NCBI GenBank assembly: GCA_024741835.1
Contig: JAENRP010000248.1
Span: forward strand, 645-64,644
DNA from: Diplocarpon mali
Lineage: Eukaryota > Ascomycota > Leotiomycetes > Helotiales > Drepanopezizaceae
Length of the DNA stretch: 64,000 nt
Direction of reading: 5' to 3'
Under the pieces are notes generated by a model. It ran no database searches. It was not told the DNA's origin and saw nothing but the letters and a program-made list of their open reading frames with translations. This document shows positions 32,572 through 44,260 of this stretch, in pieces. Each line of letters opens with the position of its first letter. The first letter of the stretch is position 1. Position numbers and translations under genes: made by a program.

Positions 32572-34587
32572 TGACTCAGCTGCTCGAGAGATTTCCAGTT
32601 TTCAAGGCTCCGCTCTAGGGCCGTGATGCGCTGGACGACAGTCGTAACTGTCTTACGCGCATTATCTGTGGACGCGACGGGCTCATATATAGTTAGCATA
32701 GGTAGGTAGGTATGATATAGCAGTCCGGACGTCGTGAAAGCCAGCAAGTATTGCGGAAGGAGTGACCTCGCAAGTCCCAGACTAGAGGCTCTTCCCTGGA
32801 TCTTCCACTTTGGGAAGTTTGGAGTCTGGACCATGCATGTTGGTGGTGCACTCTGGTGCGCCTTGGACTCGTAGCTACCTCTTTGTGATGGTAGGTTGTG
32901 GCCAGTGGCATTTTAATGTACTGCAGGAAGATTTTCTGGTGTTTTGATTACGGTTGGTACGATTTCTTACGGTCATGCATATCGGTCCCTCGTCTGCTCT
33001 CCAGCTTTCATCAAAACATTCTAGACCACAAAACATCGCCTACCGGCCATCGTCTATAACGTCTCTGCATCTGCATTAATGCTGGCCAATCGTGCGGAAT
33101 GTGTACGTACCTGTAATTAGCTACGTGCTCGGTAGCACCGGTCTATCCTGTACAGTACCTACCCCTATGCAGTCATCTTTCTGTTTCTATCGAGGAACAA
33201 AATGCAGCAAAGTTAAACAGCAGTGAGCAGCTTCCAACCCTACGAGAGCTCGTTGATCTTCTACCGCAGCCGTCTCTTCGCCTGCATCACCCACCGGCTT
33301 CAACCACTCGTTTCGAAAGCCGAGGGCCCGCGTCTTGTCCTGCTCCAGTTTACCAGTCTCGCAGACGCCACCCTGATGAAATGTTCAAGCACAGGGCGAT
33401 GTATCTCATGATATATAAGGGAAAGGTACCTTAGCCAACAGGTTAATGAAGCAAGGCGCCTACCGGCTGGACGACGACGTGAGCTGTGACGACTCATACT
33501 TGTGATGAGTCCGATGCAATGGCTTGGACGGCTACGCAAGATCTCCAAGTAGCTGTCTGTCTGAGCTTGCTTGGGGGGTTTTCTGAAATTCAATAACAAC
33601 TCATCCAATCCATGGGTTTGGGTTGTCGGTATATCATGCTGGAGAATAGCGAAGCGCCCGTGACCTGGAGTGTTACCCCGGGGCTCCGCGAGGGCTTTGG
33701 AGTAGGAGTTGGCACTGGGACCAGAGAGAGTTCACGCCGGTCGGCTTATACCACCATGCTGCTTGCCATCATCGCCTTGGCACCCCTTGTCTTTTGCCCT
33801 TATTCGTATCACGATATGATGGTGGGAGCAAAGAAGGGATTGTCGGTCTTCTTGAAGTAAGAGTCTACAAACCAAGGCCGGTCTGACTGTGCCAAACGGA
33901 GTGGCGATAGGTGCCCTATTATAAGCTCTACACTGCCCGAAGGAGGATCAGAGTAGAATGTAGCAATAAAGCTACGACCTGCGTCTTGCGCAAACACGAA
34001 ACACATGGCAGAGCGAGCCGTATATGCGGCCAGCTATCAAAGGGGAGATATGATGACGGCTCGAAGATGGAGGAGGTGATTATGATCGTTTGGGCCGATA
34101 CGAGGAACGGTCGACGGATGTTGGCATTACTCATGCTATGACAATTGAAGCTCCAACTGTGTAGCTCCAACTGTTTAGCTCCAAGCTAGGTGCGGAGTTA
34201 TGTTGCAGCGGCCGGGCCAATGTCGGGTCACAGGCTACCTCGCACTTATCGATAAGCAGGCCGGGCCGAGGCTTGATCCACCTCGCCCCGTCTCTCCATC
34301 TCATCTCCACACCTTTCCTCACCACCTCACCTTATACCTCACCTCACACCTCACCTCACCTCAGTTCCCGTCAGAGAGAGCACGGGATGAAGGGCAACCA
34401 AGCCCACCTTATACTCAGGTAGGTAGGGAATTACACAAACAGGATGCTCAAAAGTATGGAAGAACTCCCATTGGCAGGGGTCCTAGTGCAGACAAGGATG
34501 TAAGGAAAAGAAAAGGAGCAAATGCAGCAAAGAGTTTGCCTTTACCCTTGATTTGCTTCCCTTCTTCCATGGCTGTGTATTCAGCTA

Positions 34588-34732
34588 GGCACCTACCTAG
34601 GGACCTCGTCGCAGGCCAAACCAATACCACATTAGCATGTTTACAGGGGGCACTTTTGGTGGGCTTGCAAGGTCATATATACTTTCATGCGGTATTTGTC
34701 TGGCCTGCGACGAAGTACCTAGGTACAGTGCC
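34588..34732. repeat. Inverted repeat of about 43 bp arms (MITE-like hairpin)
   Basis: Arm 34588-34630 and the reverse complement of arm 34689-34732 share the core TCGTCGCAGGCCA and most flanking bases, including GGCAC at the outer end and AATACC at the inner end, with a few mismatches and a 2-bp gap. The loop is about 58 bp. No transposase and no clear target-site duplication were seen. Confidence 0.75.
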
Positions 34733-36056
34733 GTAAGGCAAAGTACCTTACACCGTGCCCGGTAGTACATTCCCGACAGTGCTGCGTACCCCTCGCACTG
34801 AACCCCGCCATCAGCAGACCCCCCTCCTCTCGAAACAAAGCGCCCTAATCAGACCTGCAGGCCTCTGTCCTTCAAGCCTATCCTGGTCCACGGGGAAGAA
34901 GAGAAGCAGAAAGGCCAGTTGTGCAGCAACACTGGACTGTACGAGTACTGTGTGCTAAACGCCTCAGGTCTAGCGTTGCATTAACTAGGTGTGATGTGAT
35001 GTGATGTGGGTTGACGCGATGCGGTGTAATGCTGGACTCGACCAGGTAAGCCAGACTACGAACGAGTATGCTACGCTTCAGGAGAGGGGGCTGGGGGATG
35101 AGAATTTCTTCGAATGTTTGGGCTTATTGGTTCCCTAAAACACACCTAGACCCTGATCATCACAGACACAGACATGCCATGCCTTGTGTCGTCCGACTAC
35201 TGTATCTCCAAGGACTACTGTATCTCCAAGCAGCGGAGCCCTGCAGGAGCGGCAGATTGCCATCCATCAATGCTATATACCTTGGGGGAGAGTGAGACCA
35301 CGAATCTCTCACCAAAACAGATATTCCCACTTGACCTGCGCCTGGCCGACTGTTCATGTCCCGTGGATTATGAGCTGCCTAGCAGCAGCAACATGCAATC
35401 TGCTGCCAGGTTTTTACCCCTGCACGCAGCGCAGCGACGCCCAGACAAAAGAAGCTTGCTGCGGGCCAGCCTGCCCTAACCTATGCCAAAGCCCAACTGT
35501 TCCGAGCGGACATTGGGCATTACGGACCATACTATGGTAGAGTAGAGCAGAGTCGCGGGTCCAGCCAGTCCAGTAAGCTTGCTTCGCATTGCATTGCTAA
35601 TGGTCGTCCCGACAGCTCTGTACGCGGGGTGGAAGATGGAAGGCGGAAGGCGTGAGATCGAGGATACCGTTATATCATCCTGTATTCGAATTGAGGCCAG
35701 CAGGTACTTCAAAGTAGAAGACCTTGCTACCACACCACCCCGCGACCCACCCTTCCCTTCTTCCCCACTCTGAGGTCCATCACTCCAGGCTTGTTACTCG
35801 GCCGTGTCCAGTCCTTTCGCAAAAGTATCGTATCTGAAAGGGCTGTCGGTCCAACGTACTCGTAGGGTAATGCCGTGTTCATTGGCAGGATGAAGGGGGG
35901 GAAATGTTGTACCTATCCAACCAGGTAGCGCTCGCCAACTTGGGCACCATAGAAAAGACAGAAAGACACAGAAGGAATAATGGTATCAGTTGGGTGAACC
36001 AGTGCCCCTCTTCTCGCTTATCCGCTAGCTCGCTTTCGGGCAATCGCAGTAGCGGG

Positions 36057-36064
36057 GTTTTATA
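36057..36064 (+). promoter_or_regulatory. TATA-like element of the RRM gene
   Basis: TTTTATAT followed by GAAAG and then a long CT-rich stretch, the usual ascomycete arrangement of a TATA-like box and pyrimidine-rich start region. The leader to the ATG would be about 450 nt, possibly with an intron. Confidence 0.35.
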
Positions 36065-36548
36065 TGAAAGCTCTGCACCACCTCTCTTCTTCCCCTCCAA
36101 CCTTCAACCTCTTTCATCTTCCTTTCTACATATCTTGCGACTCCCACTCGCATTTTTGTGTCCCTTCCTGCCACTTCGACCATCTCACAGTCTGTCCCTT
36201 CAGGCGATCAACAAACCATCAACATCTCCAGACCGTCACCCCATTTCGACAAAGCAACAACCAACTCCCCAAGAAGTTCGTCTGATTCTCCTGCTTGCCT
36301 GCGCTGACCTTTCTACTCCTCGTCGAGATCATCACCTCTACCTCACCTCTGCTATATCACATCACAGCTCCTTTCCTCTTCCGCTCAGTGGAGGGCCATG
36401 TTCTGCCTCGATGTACTTTCTTTGCGTGATCCGCGTTCCGTCTGTTTCCATGCCTACAACAACACCACTACGAGGACGCGCTCTATTGTGTCTGGATGCG
36501 CGCGGAAATTAAGACTTGACCTAGATTCCCTCAACAACATCTATCAAG

Positions 36549-37537
36549 ATGTCTAAGCTCTTCATTGGGTAAGTTCGGTTTTGCGCCTCTGCGCCCCAAT
36601 TCCTCACCTTTGACACGAGTTAACTTTATCATCAGCGGCCTTGCGTGGCACACAGATGAGAATGCGCTTCGTCAGAAGTTTGAGCAGTTCGGTGTTGTCG
36701 AGGAAGCCGTAAGTATTTCGAATCCCTATGCTCAACCTTACCCCACTTTGGAAATTTACAGCGCTAATGTATCGCTCCATAGGTCGTTGTTAAGGACCGT
36801 GATACTGGTCGATCCCGTGGCTTCGGATTTGTCCGTTATGGTTCCGATGCCGATGCCGATGCCGCGATCGCCGGCATGAACGACGTCGAGTGAGTCGAAG
36901 CTCTTCCGTCGCAAGGCGCTAATACTGACTTTCCAAGGTTTGATGGTCGCACTATCAGAGTCGACAAGGCCAGTGAGCGTGGCACCGGCAGCGGCGGCGG
37001 TGGATTCGGTGGTGGACGCGGAGGTATGTGGAACCCTTCTCATCAGGTTTGATTAAGTACTGATTCTCAAAAGGCGGCGGTGGAGGATACGGAGGACGCG
37101 GCGGCGGCGGCGGTTACGGTATGTTACTTTTCCCTCCACATTTTTTTATCTCATCGGCTACATTCAAGCATGGCTTGCATGTTTGTTCAATCTAGCATTC
37201 ACGTGTGGTTTGGTCCTGGAGCTATGCTGGCTTGTCGATCCACTAGCGAAATCTTCAAGACCTGTCAACGCCAATAAAGACTGACTTGCAATTCAGGTGG
37301 TGGCGGCTACAATGACAGAAACCAAAGCGGTTACGGCGGCGGCGGAAACTCTGGTGGGTACGGAGGAGGCCAAGGTGGTTACTCTGGTGGTGGAGGTGAG
37401 TCCCTTACAGTCGAGACCTCATCGACATATATTACCTTGACCAGATCACATGCTGATCATCAGACAAAGGCTACTCCGGTGGTGGTGGATCGTATGGAGG
37501 TGGCGATCAACAGCAGCAAGGTGGTGGACGCTGGTAA
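36549..37537 (+). CDS. Glycine-rich RNA-binding protein with one RRM
   Basis: Seven exons: 36549..36568, 36636..36708, 36783..36889, 36938..37023, 37074..37118, 37297..37395 and 37464..37537, giving 167 residues. The N-terminal RRM (about 3-80) has RNP2 LFIGGL and RNP1 RGFGFVRY, with the family-typical [14 protein letters not shown] between. Residues 88-167 are Gly/Tyr-rich ([11 protein letters not shown]) and end in GGGRW. Such GRPs bind RNA in nucleus and cytoplasm, act in stress and cold responses and often tune their own splicing. Start codon context is CAAGATG. Introns interrupt even the glycine repeat, and the fifth intron (178 bp) is clearly longer than the others. Confidence 0.96.
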
Positions 37538-38492
37538 TAAGTTCTCAGGATCATGATGTTCTCTCAGACCTTGCTTGCGCGTCGTTCGTGCGTTGAGGAC
37601 AAGGAAAAATCAGCCTGGTGCAGCGGAACTTAATTGTGTGGTGCGATTCGAGGAACATCTTTGGATGCAATTCTTTGGGTCATCAGCCTGCGGTCTATGG
37701 ATGCGGAATCTGGCGAGCTCTCACGCTCTGCTCGGCGTTTGGGAGGACCCTCTTACCTATTTGTCACACACTTTCTCGCGCACTGTTTTTCGATCGGATC
37801 AACTTGATCGCGGCCATCCTGGAAGCCTGCATATCGATCAGGTCTAGTCAATTGCAAGTATTTGCCCGTCAAGGGAAATGAAAAGGCTTTTCCGAACCCT
37901 GCCTCTTGCGTGCAGTCGTGTTTACATGCTATGAAAAGGTGACTATGGCTCTTCAATACCTGGAGAGCATTTGATATGCCGGATTGGGCGGTCTTTACAG
38001 CCACGTACTCGAAGCTCTGTGCTTGACCTTGAACACTTGACGAGCACCACAGCAGTGGCTTCAAATCTTTTCAAGACCTTCAGTTTCAACACTATGTGGC
38101 CTCGACGCACTGCGCAGTGGAGCAAATCATCAAAAATCTTTTCCTGACTTGAATACGCATCAGTTGGGAATGCTGCTTGTACTACCTCGGTTTGTCCGTG
38201 CCGTAGAAGTACTACAGATTCATCTGACGATATGGAATTGGCTCTAATAGTACTTGAGGTTGCTAATGTCATTCCCCTTTCGGCCATTCGTGCTTTCTGT
38301 TGGCACTGCAAGCTATGAATAAGAACTCATAGAATTACCACTAGGGCAGTTCACGCTCTGATGAGTTCTGGAATGCAAAGTCTCTGCCTTGATCTAGTGC
38401 CCCTGCCCCTATCCGATCTTGCAAGCTACCTCCCCGTCTCTTCTTGCTCGCATGTGCTGCCAATCTTTGGCGCTCTTGACCCAGAGCTTCAG
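37538..38492. other. Intergenic region between convergent genes
   Basis: 955 bp without a recognisable gene, holding the 3' ends of the RRM and ChaC genes. Confidence 0.5.
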
Positions 38493-39324
38493 TCATGGCC
38501 TGGCTTGGCTGTCGCCGACACTCTGCTCGAGCTTTTTAACCCTTTGGGCAAGGTCCTTGACATGCTCGTCTCCACTCTCCTTGCTCAGCCCATCGAGCGC
38601 AGCCTCCAAGCTCAAGAGATAGTCTCTGTTCAGTCCACTTGGACCGGCGCTTCTGTGAATATGCTCAGCCAGCCGCTGCGGATCCTGGGGCCCCATGAAC
38701 TGCTCATTATCAGGCGTCCCGATATACACCAACGTCCTGATCGGAAGCGAGCCATCCGCTGGGTAGAAGGGCGTGTAGTGTATGGTATAGCCATTAATCT
38801 CTCTGATGTCCAAGTATTCCCGCACCTCCGCTTCCTTGTCTGCTCGGATTCGGTATGCCGTGCCCCAAACCTTGTCAGACACCGAGGGATGGGGATCAAG
38901 CAAAGTCTCCCAGAACGAGCGCTCGATCAACGTGACGACTCGCCCTGGCGCCTCAAGTGTTCCTCGATGATCTTGACTGGCCAGCATGTCAACTCATGTC
39001 CGGGAGAGCGGACTCAACGCGCAACTTACCTGGCCTACGTCATTCATGAGTCTATCTTGAGACGCCCATTAATGGAGCAACGTACCTGCCAGAAGCGCCG
39101 CACATATCCAGTCACCCAGCCCGGTATACAACGATCTATTCTGGAATGAATAAGGATGCTTCGGTGCGAAGTGACTCGGCGGTCTCACCGAAATGTGGCG
39201 GTGGCTTCCATATTAGACTCCTTGAGACCGCGTCAGTTTCGGTGGTTGAATTGCTATCTGGAGACACTCACCCGTAGCCAAATAGCCAGAATTCGGTGTT
39301 AGCGACAACCGAGTCGGTCGGCAT
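38493..39324 (-). CDS. ChaC-type gamma-glutamylcyclotransferase with a predicted 5-nt microexon
   Basis: Exons on the complement: 39272..39324, 39189..39220, 39086..39135, 39030..39034 and 38493..38976, giving 207 residues. ChaC/Gcg1 enzymes cleave glutathione in the cytosol to 5-oxoproline and Cys-Gly. Seen: FWLFGYGSLIW (substrate-binding YGSL motif, joined over intron 1), GYVRRFWQ, DHRGTLEAPGRVVTLI, WGTAYRI and YLDIREINGY with the conserved catalytic-region Glu. The segment between FWQ and QDHRG cannot be joined by any single GT-AG intron in frame. A 5-nt exon GCCAG at 39030-39034, preceded by TAG and followed by GTAAGT, supplies exactly Ala-Ser and restores FWQASQDHRGT. Flanking introns are 51 and 53 bp. 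Confidence 0.88.
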
Positions 39325-39729
39325 AGTGATGTGTGAGGTTGCAAAATGGGGGAGGGTGAAATTAGAACTTCGCCAACGGTTCCGGCATTACGTAGTGGGC
39401 CTTGGCCGCGGTTTCTGATGCGCCGGTCAGATTTCAATTGCTATCTATTACGTTCCTACGCAGTGGAACCAGGACTATATATCAATCAATGCCGCGCATC
39501 GTTGCGCGGCCTCTATTTAAGCCAAATATTCACATATCTGAGCATTGCGGAATTCTCCCGCGCCAAATCCTCCTGCGCCGCACTCGTAGTCCTCGGATTC
39601 GCGACCCTCTCTCACAGGGCACACTCACCCGCTCGGGGCTGTCAGTAGGGCCTCTCGTCGACATAACCAGCACTTCTTCCCGCTGACACCAAATCACCCA
39701 TTCTCTCCACTGCCGACAGGATCCTCGAG
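39325..39729. promoter_or_regulatory. Divergent promoter region, ChaC / penta-EF-hand gene
   Basis: 405 bp between start codons. It contains a perfect 7-bp inverted repeat, GCCGCGC (39491-39497) and GCGCGGC (39504-39510), spaced by 6 bp and followed by a TATTTAA at about 39514. Confidence 0.5.
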
Positions 39730-40863
39730 ATGGCCTACAATCGTACCTTTAATCCAGATTCTCTACCTGCGTAAGCCTCGCTGTGCCCCACGTCAAGAGA
39801 TTCGGACTGACAGTCATCACAGATTTGCAGAGCCCGAGAGGGTAAATCCATTCACCAAGAGAAGACCTGTCAGAGAAACACGTAGCTAATATATCTCGAT
39901 AGAAAGGGAGTAACAACTCTCCCGCCTCCAGTGCAAAACCTCAGCAACCACATCCTACAAGCTACGCAGCACTACAGCAGCAGCAGCAGCATCAGCAACA
40001 AACACAATACACGAAGCCTGCCCCTCCCCTACCAGCAGACCATCGACGATCGTCTTCCGGCATGCAGTCCTCAAAATACGGCTATGGCGCCCCTCAACAC
40101 CAACAAGGGACCCCCCAACATCAGCAACAACAGCAAAACTATGGCTACACATCCCCTCCACCTGGATCCAATTACGGTAACGGACCGCGACCAGCTCCAG
40201 CCCAGAATAGACCCCCACCAGCCTCGAGACCCCCTCAATCCCCCGCACCTTCAAATGGAGCCGACCCAGCCATGTGGCCCCTCTTCAAGGCCGTCGACAA
40301 AGATGGTACTACACCTCTATTTCCCCTTGTTCGAGGAGTTGCTGACAGCTTCCAGGTACCGGACACCTGTCGGAGAAAGAGCTACGCGCTGCTCTTGTGA
40401 ACGGCGACTGGACTTCCTTTGACCCGCACACAGTAAAGATGATGATTCGCATGTTCGACAGCGATCGCAGTGGCTCCATCAATTTCGAGGAGTTTTGCGG
40501 TCTCTGGGGCTTTCTAGCTGCTTGGCGCTCATTGTTCGATCGGTTCGATTCCGACAGGAGTGGAAACATCAGCTTGGATGAGTACACCAATGCCTTGGTC
40601 GCGTTTGGCTATAGGCTCAGCCCCCAGTTTGTGGAGGTGCTCTTTAGAACGTTTGACAAACGGCGTGATGGAGCCATCAGTTTTGACCTCTTCGTGCAGA
40701 GCTGTATCAGCTTGAAGAGAATGACTGATGTGTTCAAGAAGTACGATGACGATAGGGATGGATATATTACCTTGTCCTTGTAAGTTCACATTTCTGCATC
40801 GGATAAAACATACTGATCATGAACAGCGAGGACTTCCTGCTCGAGATCATCAAGCAGAAATAA
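39730..40863 (+). CDS. Penta-EF-hand calcium-binding protein (ALG-2/peflin type)
   Basis: Five exons: 39730..39770, 39823..39841, 39903..40305, 40356..40779 and 40827..40863, giving 307 residues. The N-terminal 140 residues are Gln/Pro/Tyr/Ser-rich and disordered (poly-Gln runs, SSKYGYGAPQ), as in peflin and fungal Pef1. The C-terminal 165 residues carry five EF-hands: DKDGTGHLSEKEL, DSDRSGSINFEEF, DSDRSGNISLDEY, DKRRDGAISFDLF and DDDRDGYITLSFEDF; the fourth lacks standard acidic ligands at several positions. These proteins bind targets in membrane repair, ESCRT and secretory traffic when calcium rises. All phases agree; the second exon is 19 bp. Confidence 0.95.
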
Positions 40864-41902
40864 TTATATCATTTGGTTTTCAGATATTGGTATTTTCGCT
40901 TGCATGGTTTTTGCCTTCTGAAGAGTCCTTTTATATCTACGTCAATGGCTTAGGAATTATGGATAGGCATAATACGATACCCAAATTTTCCAGAATGTGG
41001 TCTGGTTTCGCTTCGTCGATTTCATTGCGCTATCAGGACGACCAGAACTTGTTCCCGGTAGTGAAGTCTTACAAAAAGCGCCATAGTGTATTGGAGCAGC
41101 GCCGGCATTCCCTTCTCCATGCGTCTGAGAGAGCTTGTCAGGTTGTGCTCTAGATGAATTGTTGACTTGACAAATTTCAAGTACCGCAACATATCTGTAA
41201 CTTGGTCGTAGAAGAGCTCTCTGTCGGCCCTGGCAAACATCTCCTGACCCAGTGACCCCAATTATCATACGCAGACTACTGCCAGTTTGAAGAAGCAGAG
41301 ACTCCCCACAGCCGCTCCTCGAAACAAGCTGCTGCTTGAAGATATGCAGGCGTCGTCCGACTAGTCCCAGGCCTCACCAATCCCCTGCGGTCAAACCGTT
41401 ACCAGCTCTCTCTTACAACGCGTCCAGTCTAGCGGTCTATCCTTCTCTTCTACTGAGTCATCATTATCACCAACCCTAAGCGGCTGAGTGTCTGATTCTT
41501 GCGGCATAATCTCAGCCTTGCCAGGCCATCAACAAAATACCTCCAAATATGAAATCTGAATAATCGTTCGCAGTGAGAGGTGGTGTTTTGGTTCTCCTGT
41601 GAGACTTCCCAATCAGATTTTTTCGATTTCCCGCCGCCTAGAACCACAACATCACCGCCACCACCCTTTCACTGCCAACGATTGTGTTCTTACTAACGAA
41701 ATCCCAGCAAACCCATCTGACTCTTGTTTTGTTTCTCAGACTGAGAAGCACGTCTCATTCGTTGCTGACGTGAGGCGCCAGCCGATTCCTTGCGGGCTGG
41801 AGCTGAAATGCGACTTCTGTCTTGACCCTAAAGCCGGTTACCCAATTTCCTAGCTGATTATTGTTATTTGTCATCAACTCGCTTAGCCCCAAAGTTCTCG
41901 CT
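40864..41902. other. 1 kb intergenic region
   Basis: No gene recognised on either strand. It lies downstream of the penta-EF-hand gene and upstream of the oxidoreductase pseudogene. Confidence 0.5.
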
Positions 41903-43891
41903 ATGGCAGACAAAATATTGGCGATGGCCAGACTCCTCGAGACATTGCTCCCTACGCCGCCCCGGGAAAATCTTAACACGCACTTGGTACTTGGCGAGAT
42001 TATCGACCAAATTAATCTCATCAGAGACGATTTCCTCTTGTCAAGATCGCCACCCTGAAAGAGCATCTCTAGGATATCCGTAACAAGAACGTCGATCCTG
42101 AGATCCATCTCCGCGGATTCCTGCACGTGTTTAAAGACACCGATGTCTTCAGAGATGCATTCAATCAGTTGGATGAGGGAATGTGGTTGAGGATCAAGGC
42201 GTTTATGGATGGCAAGAGCAAGAAAGAGGTGCTTGATGCTGGTGGCAAGGGAGTGGCGGGGCAGCTCTTCATGCCGCCCAGTCCACCGGTGAAGCATCAT
42301 TTCAGGAAGTCGGCCGAGGGATTGAAGGAGGGTATTGAGGAGTTGCTTGGGCATGACCATGGTGCTGAGAAAGCGGAGGCGCCGAAGAAAACAGTTGCCG
42401 AGGCGGCTGCTGGTACGCAGGGGTACCCGAGGATTTTCGAGGATGCTGCTGAGACCAAAACTATGGAGGTAAGCTCAACACCTTCGTCACTGATTCTGGT
42501 CCGGATTCTCGTTGGATTGGTTTTGGGGGGGGGGGGTGAAATGTTTAGATAGATGGGCTTTGTTGAAGTATTCAATGATTTCTGGTTTACAGCCAACGAT
42601 CTCGTGCTCTTGTGCCTAGAATTAGGACCCTAATATCACAAAACAGGTTCACGCGAACAAGGGCTTCTGCAATTGGGGCAGAAGCGTTGCCAACACCCCT
42701 AAGTGGAGTTTTTGTGACGAACGAGCAGTTCCGGCGCTGGGCTGTTGCGAACGATAAGTGGACGTTGCCTGTGGATGTCATTCTTGTCGACTACGTCCCT
42801 CTCTTCTCATGCAGTTCCTCGAGGCGGGAGGTGCTGACCGCTGCCGAGAGTCACATTCGGGGGAGTCAACGGCCCTGTATGCCACGGAGCTGGGCGTCGC
42901 CACCAAACCATCAACGACTGCGTCCGAGCCGTAGAATACGTTGATGCCAACGGCGTCCATCGCACCATCTCCGACCCAGCACACCTCGGAGCCGCAGCCG
43001 GCTGTTTCGGGCTCCTGGGTGTCGTGACGCACATCACCTTCGCGCTGGACCAGATGTCCTACGCCATCATGCAACCGTTCAAGCCTGATATCGGGCTCGC
43101 CATCCCACCGCTTAGCAGAAATGATATCCCGATCGCGCTCCGCAAGACGTTCACCGATGCTCAGTATGCCGCTGGGCTTGCAGACTTTAAGAGGCGCGCT
43201 CAGGAAGACTACAAGCGTGGGTCAAATACCTGGAACGCCACCGACGACCGGGAGCGCAGCGTCGAGTACCCGAGCCCGTTCCTGACTCTCATCCCGTGGA
43301 TCGAAGGCTGGCTCGGGGGTGTGGTGGGACCTCATCAAGCTCTGTTACGAGGACGACGACACGCCCCTGCGGCTGACGCTCGAGCTGCGCATCATGGGGG
43401 AATAGCAACGTGATCATGGCGCCGCAGCAGGGGAATACGCTCGGCACGGCCAGCATCGAGGTCATCAGCATCCCCGACGCGGTGACGGACAACGAGTGGG
43501 TGCCGTTCCTGCAGCGGCTCGCTGACTTGTGGATGGGCTATGGGGATGCGCATGGGGCCTTGCTGGACGTCAGACCGCACTGGGCGAGGGAGTGGTACGT
43601 GCCCTGTTGTTTTGTTTCGTTCGGGCTCGCCTAATTCCCCGCATCCCACCACGTCCTTGCCTCCCCCCCCCCCTTCGCTCGGTTCGGGGTAAGCCTAACG
43701 TGGTGAGCAGGGAGAGTATCAACATGCGCGGCCAGCCGGCGTGGCAGTACCTCAAGGAATACGCGTACAAAGACGCCATTCCGGAGTTCAAGTCTACGCT
43801 GGCTTCTGTTGGCGCTGGGCAAGGCTGGGGCCTGACGGATATACAGGAGAGGTTCTCGAATGAGTTGTGGGATTACATGATCTACTCGTAG
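41903..43891 (+). pseudogene. Decayed FAD-binding oxidoreductase (aldonolactone oxidase-like family)
   Basis: The conserved order of a fungal family of FAD-linked oxidoreductases with a lactone-oxidase-type C-terminus is readable in pieces: RNKNVDPEIHLRGFLHVFKDTDVF, QLFMPPSPPVKH, NWGRSVANTPKWSF, EQFRRWAVANDKWTLPVDV, VCHGAGRRHQT, GCFGLLGVVTHITF, TLELRIMGG and a C-terminus FSNELWDYM. It is broken by a one-base frameshift near 42042, an in-frame TAG at 42070-42072, loss of the FAD-binding region at about 42705-42720 (KWSF runs straight into VTNEQF), a second internal loss near 43315 (GWLGG into WWDLIKLCYED) and a frameshift near 43400. Two introns are still readable (about 42469-42647 and 43594-43710). 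It cannot bind FAD as it stands. Confidence 0.85.
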
Positions 43892-44260
43892 CCAAGCTGA
43901 GCATCAGACAAGGGAGGACACTGCGCTAGCGTTGAGCGTCCTGGGACGTCTACTCGAGGGCTTGAAATTAAGCGGCCACCATCGGCTGGGGTCAAGAGTG
44001 GTTTTTCGTGAATGCCAAAGATGTTTATCAGATCTGTCGAACTCTCCTGCGCGGTGTCCATTGACGAGGGCGAGTCCTAGACAGAGGGATCGGTAGTTTT
44101 CTCTTCCAAGATCTGAGGTCACGCTTCATGTGGGATGCACAAGACCCCACGTTCCGAGGCCGTCAAAAGTAGATATATTGTGCACGCGTGCTATCGGCTC
44201 GAGGCCATCACGTCAGAGTAAGCGCTGAAGCTGCGCCGACCTACCCGTACGCAGTGCCTC
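43892..44260. other. Intergenic region
   Basis: 369 bp between the pseudogene stop and the 2EXR stop. Nothing recognised. Confidence 0.5.

Larger units (their letters stand above)
32572..36548. other. 4 kb intergenic region
   Basis: Shared upstream region of the PIP-box gene and the RRM gene. Contents seen: CACCTCACCT-type repeats about 34315-34362, a hairpin-forming inverted repeat at 34588-34732, GTGATGTGAT repeats about 34990-35010, a TATA-like stretch at 36057-36064, and a strongly pyrimidine-rich stretch from about 36080 to the RRM gene start. No coding gene recognised. Confidence 0.55.

Noticed and set aside
35904..36512. 202-codon plus-strand frame before the RRM gene
   Set aside because: It covers the pyrimidine-rich leader and TATA-like region; the Pro/Ser/Leu-rich translation has no domain.
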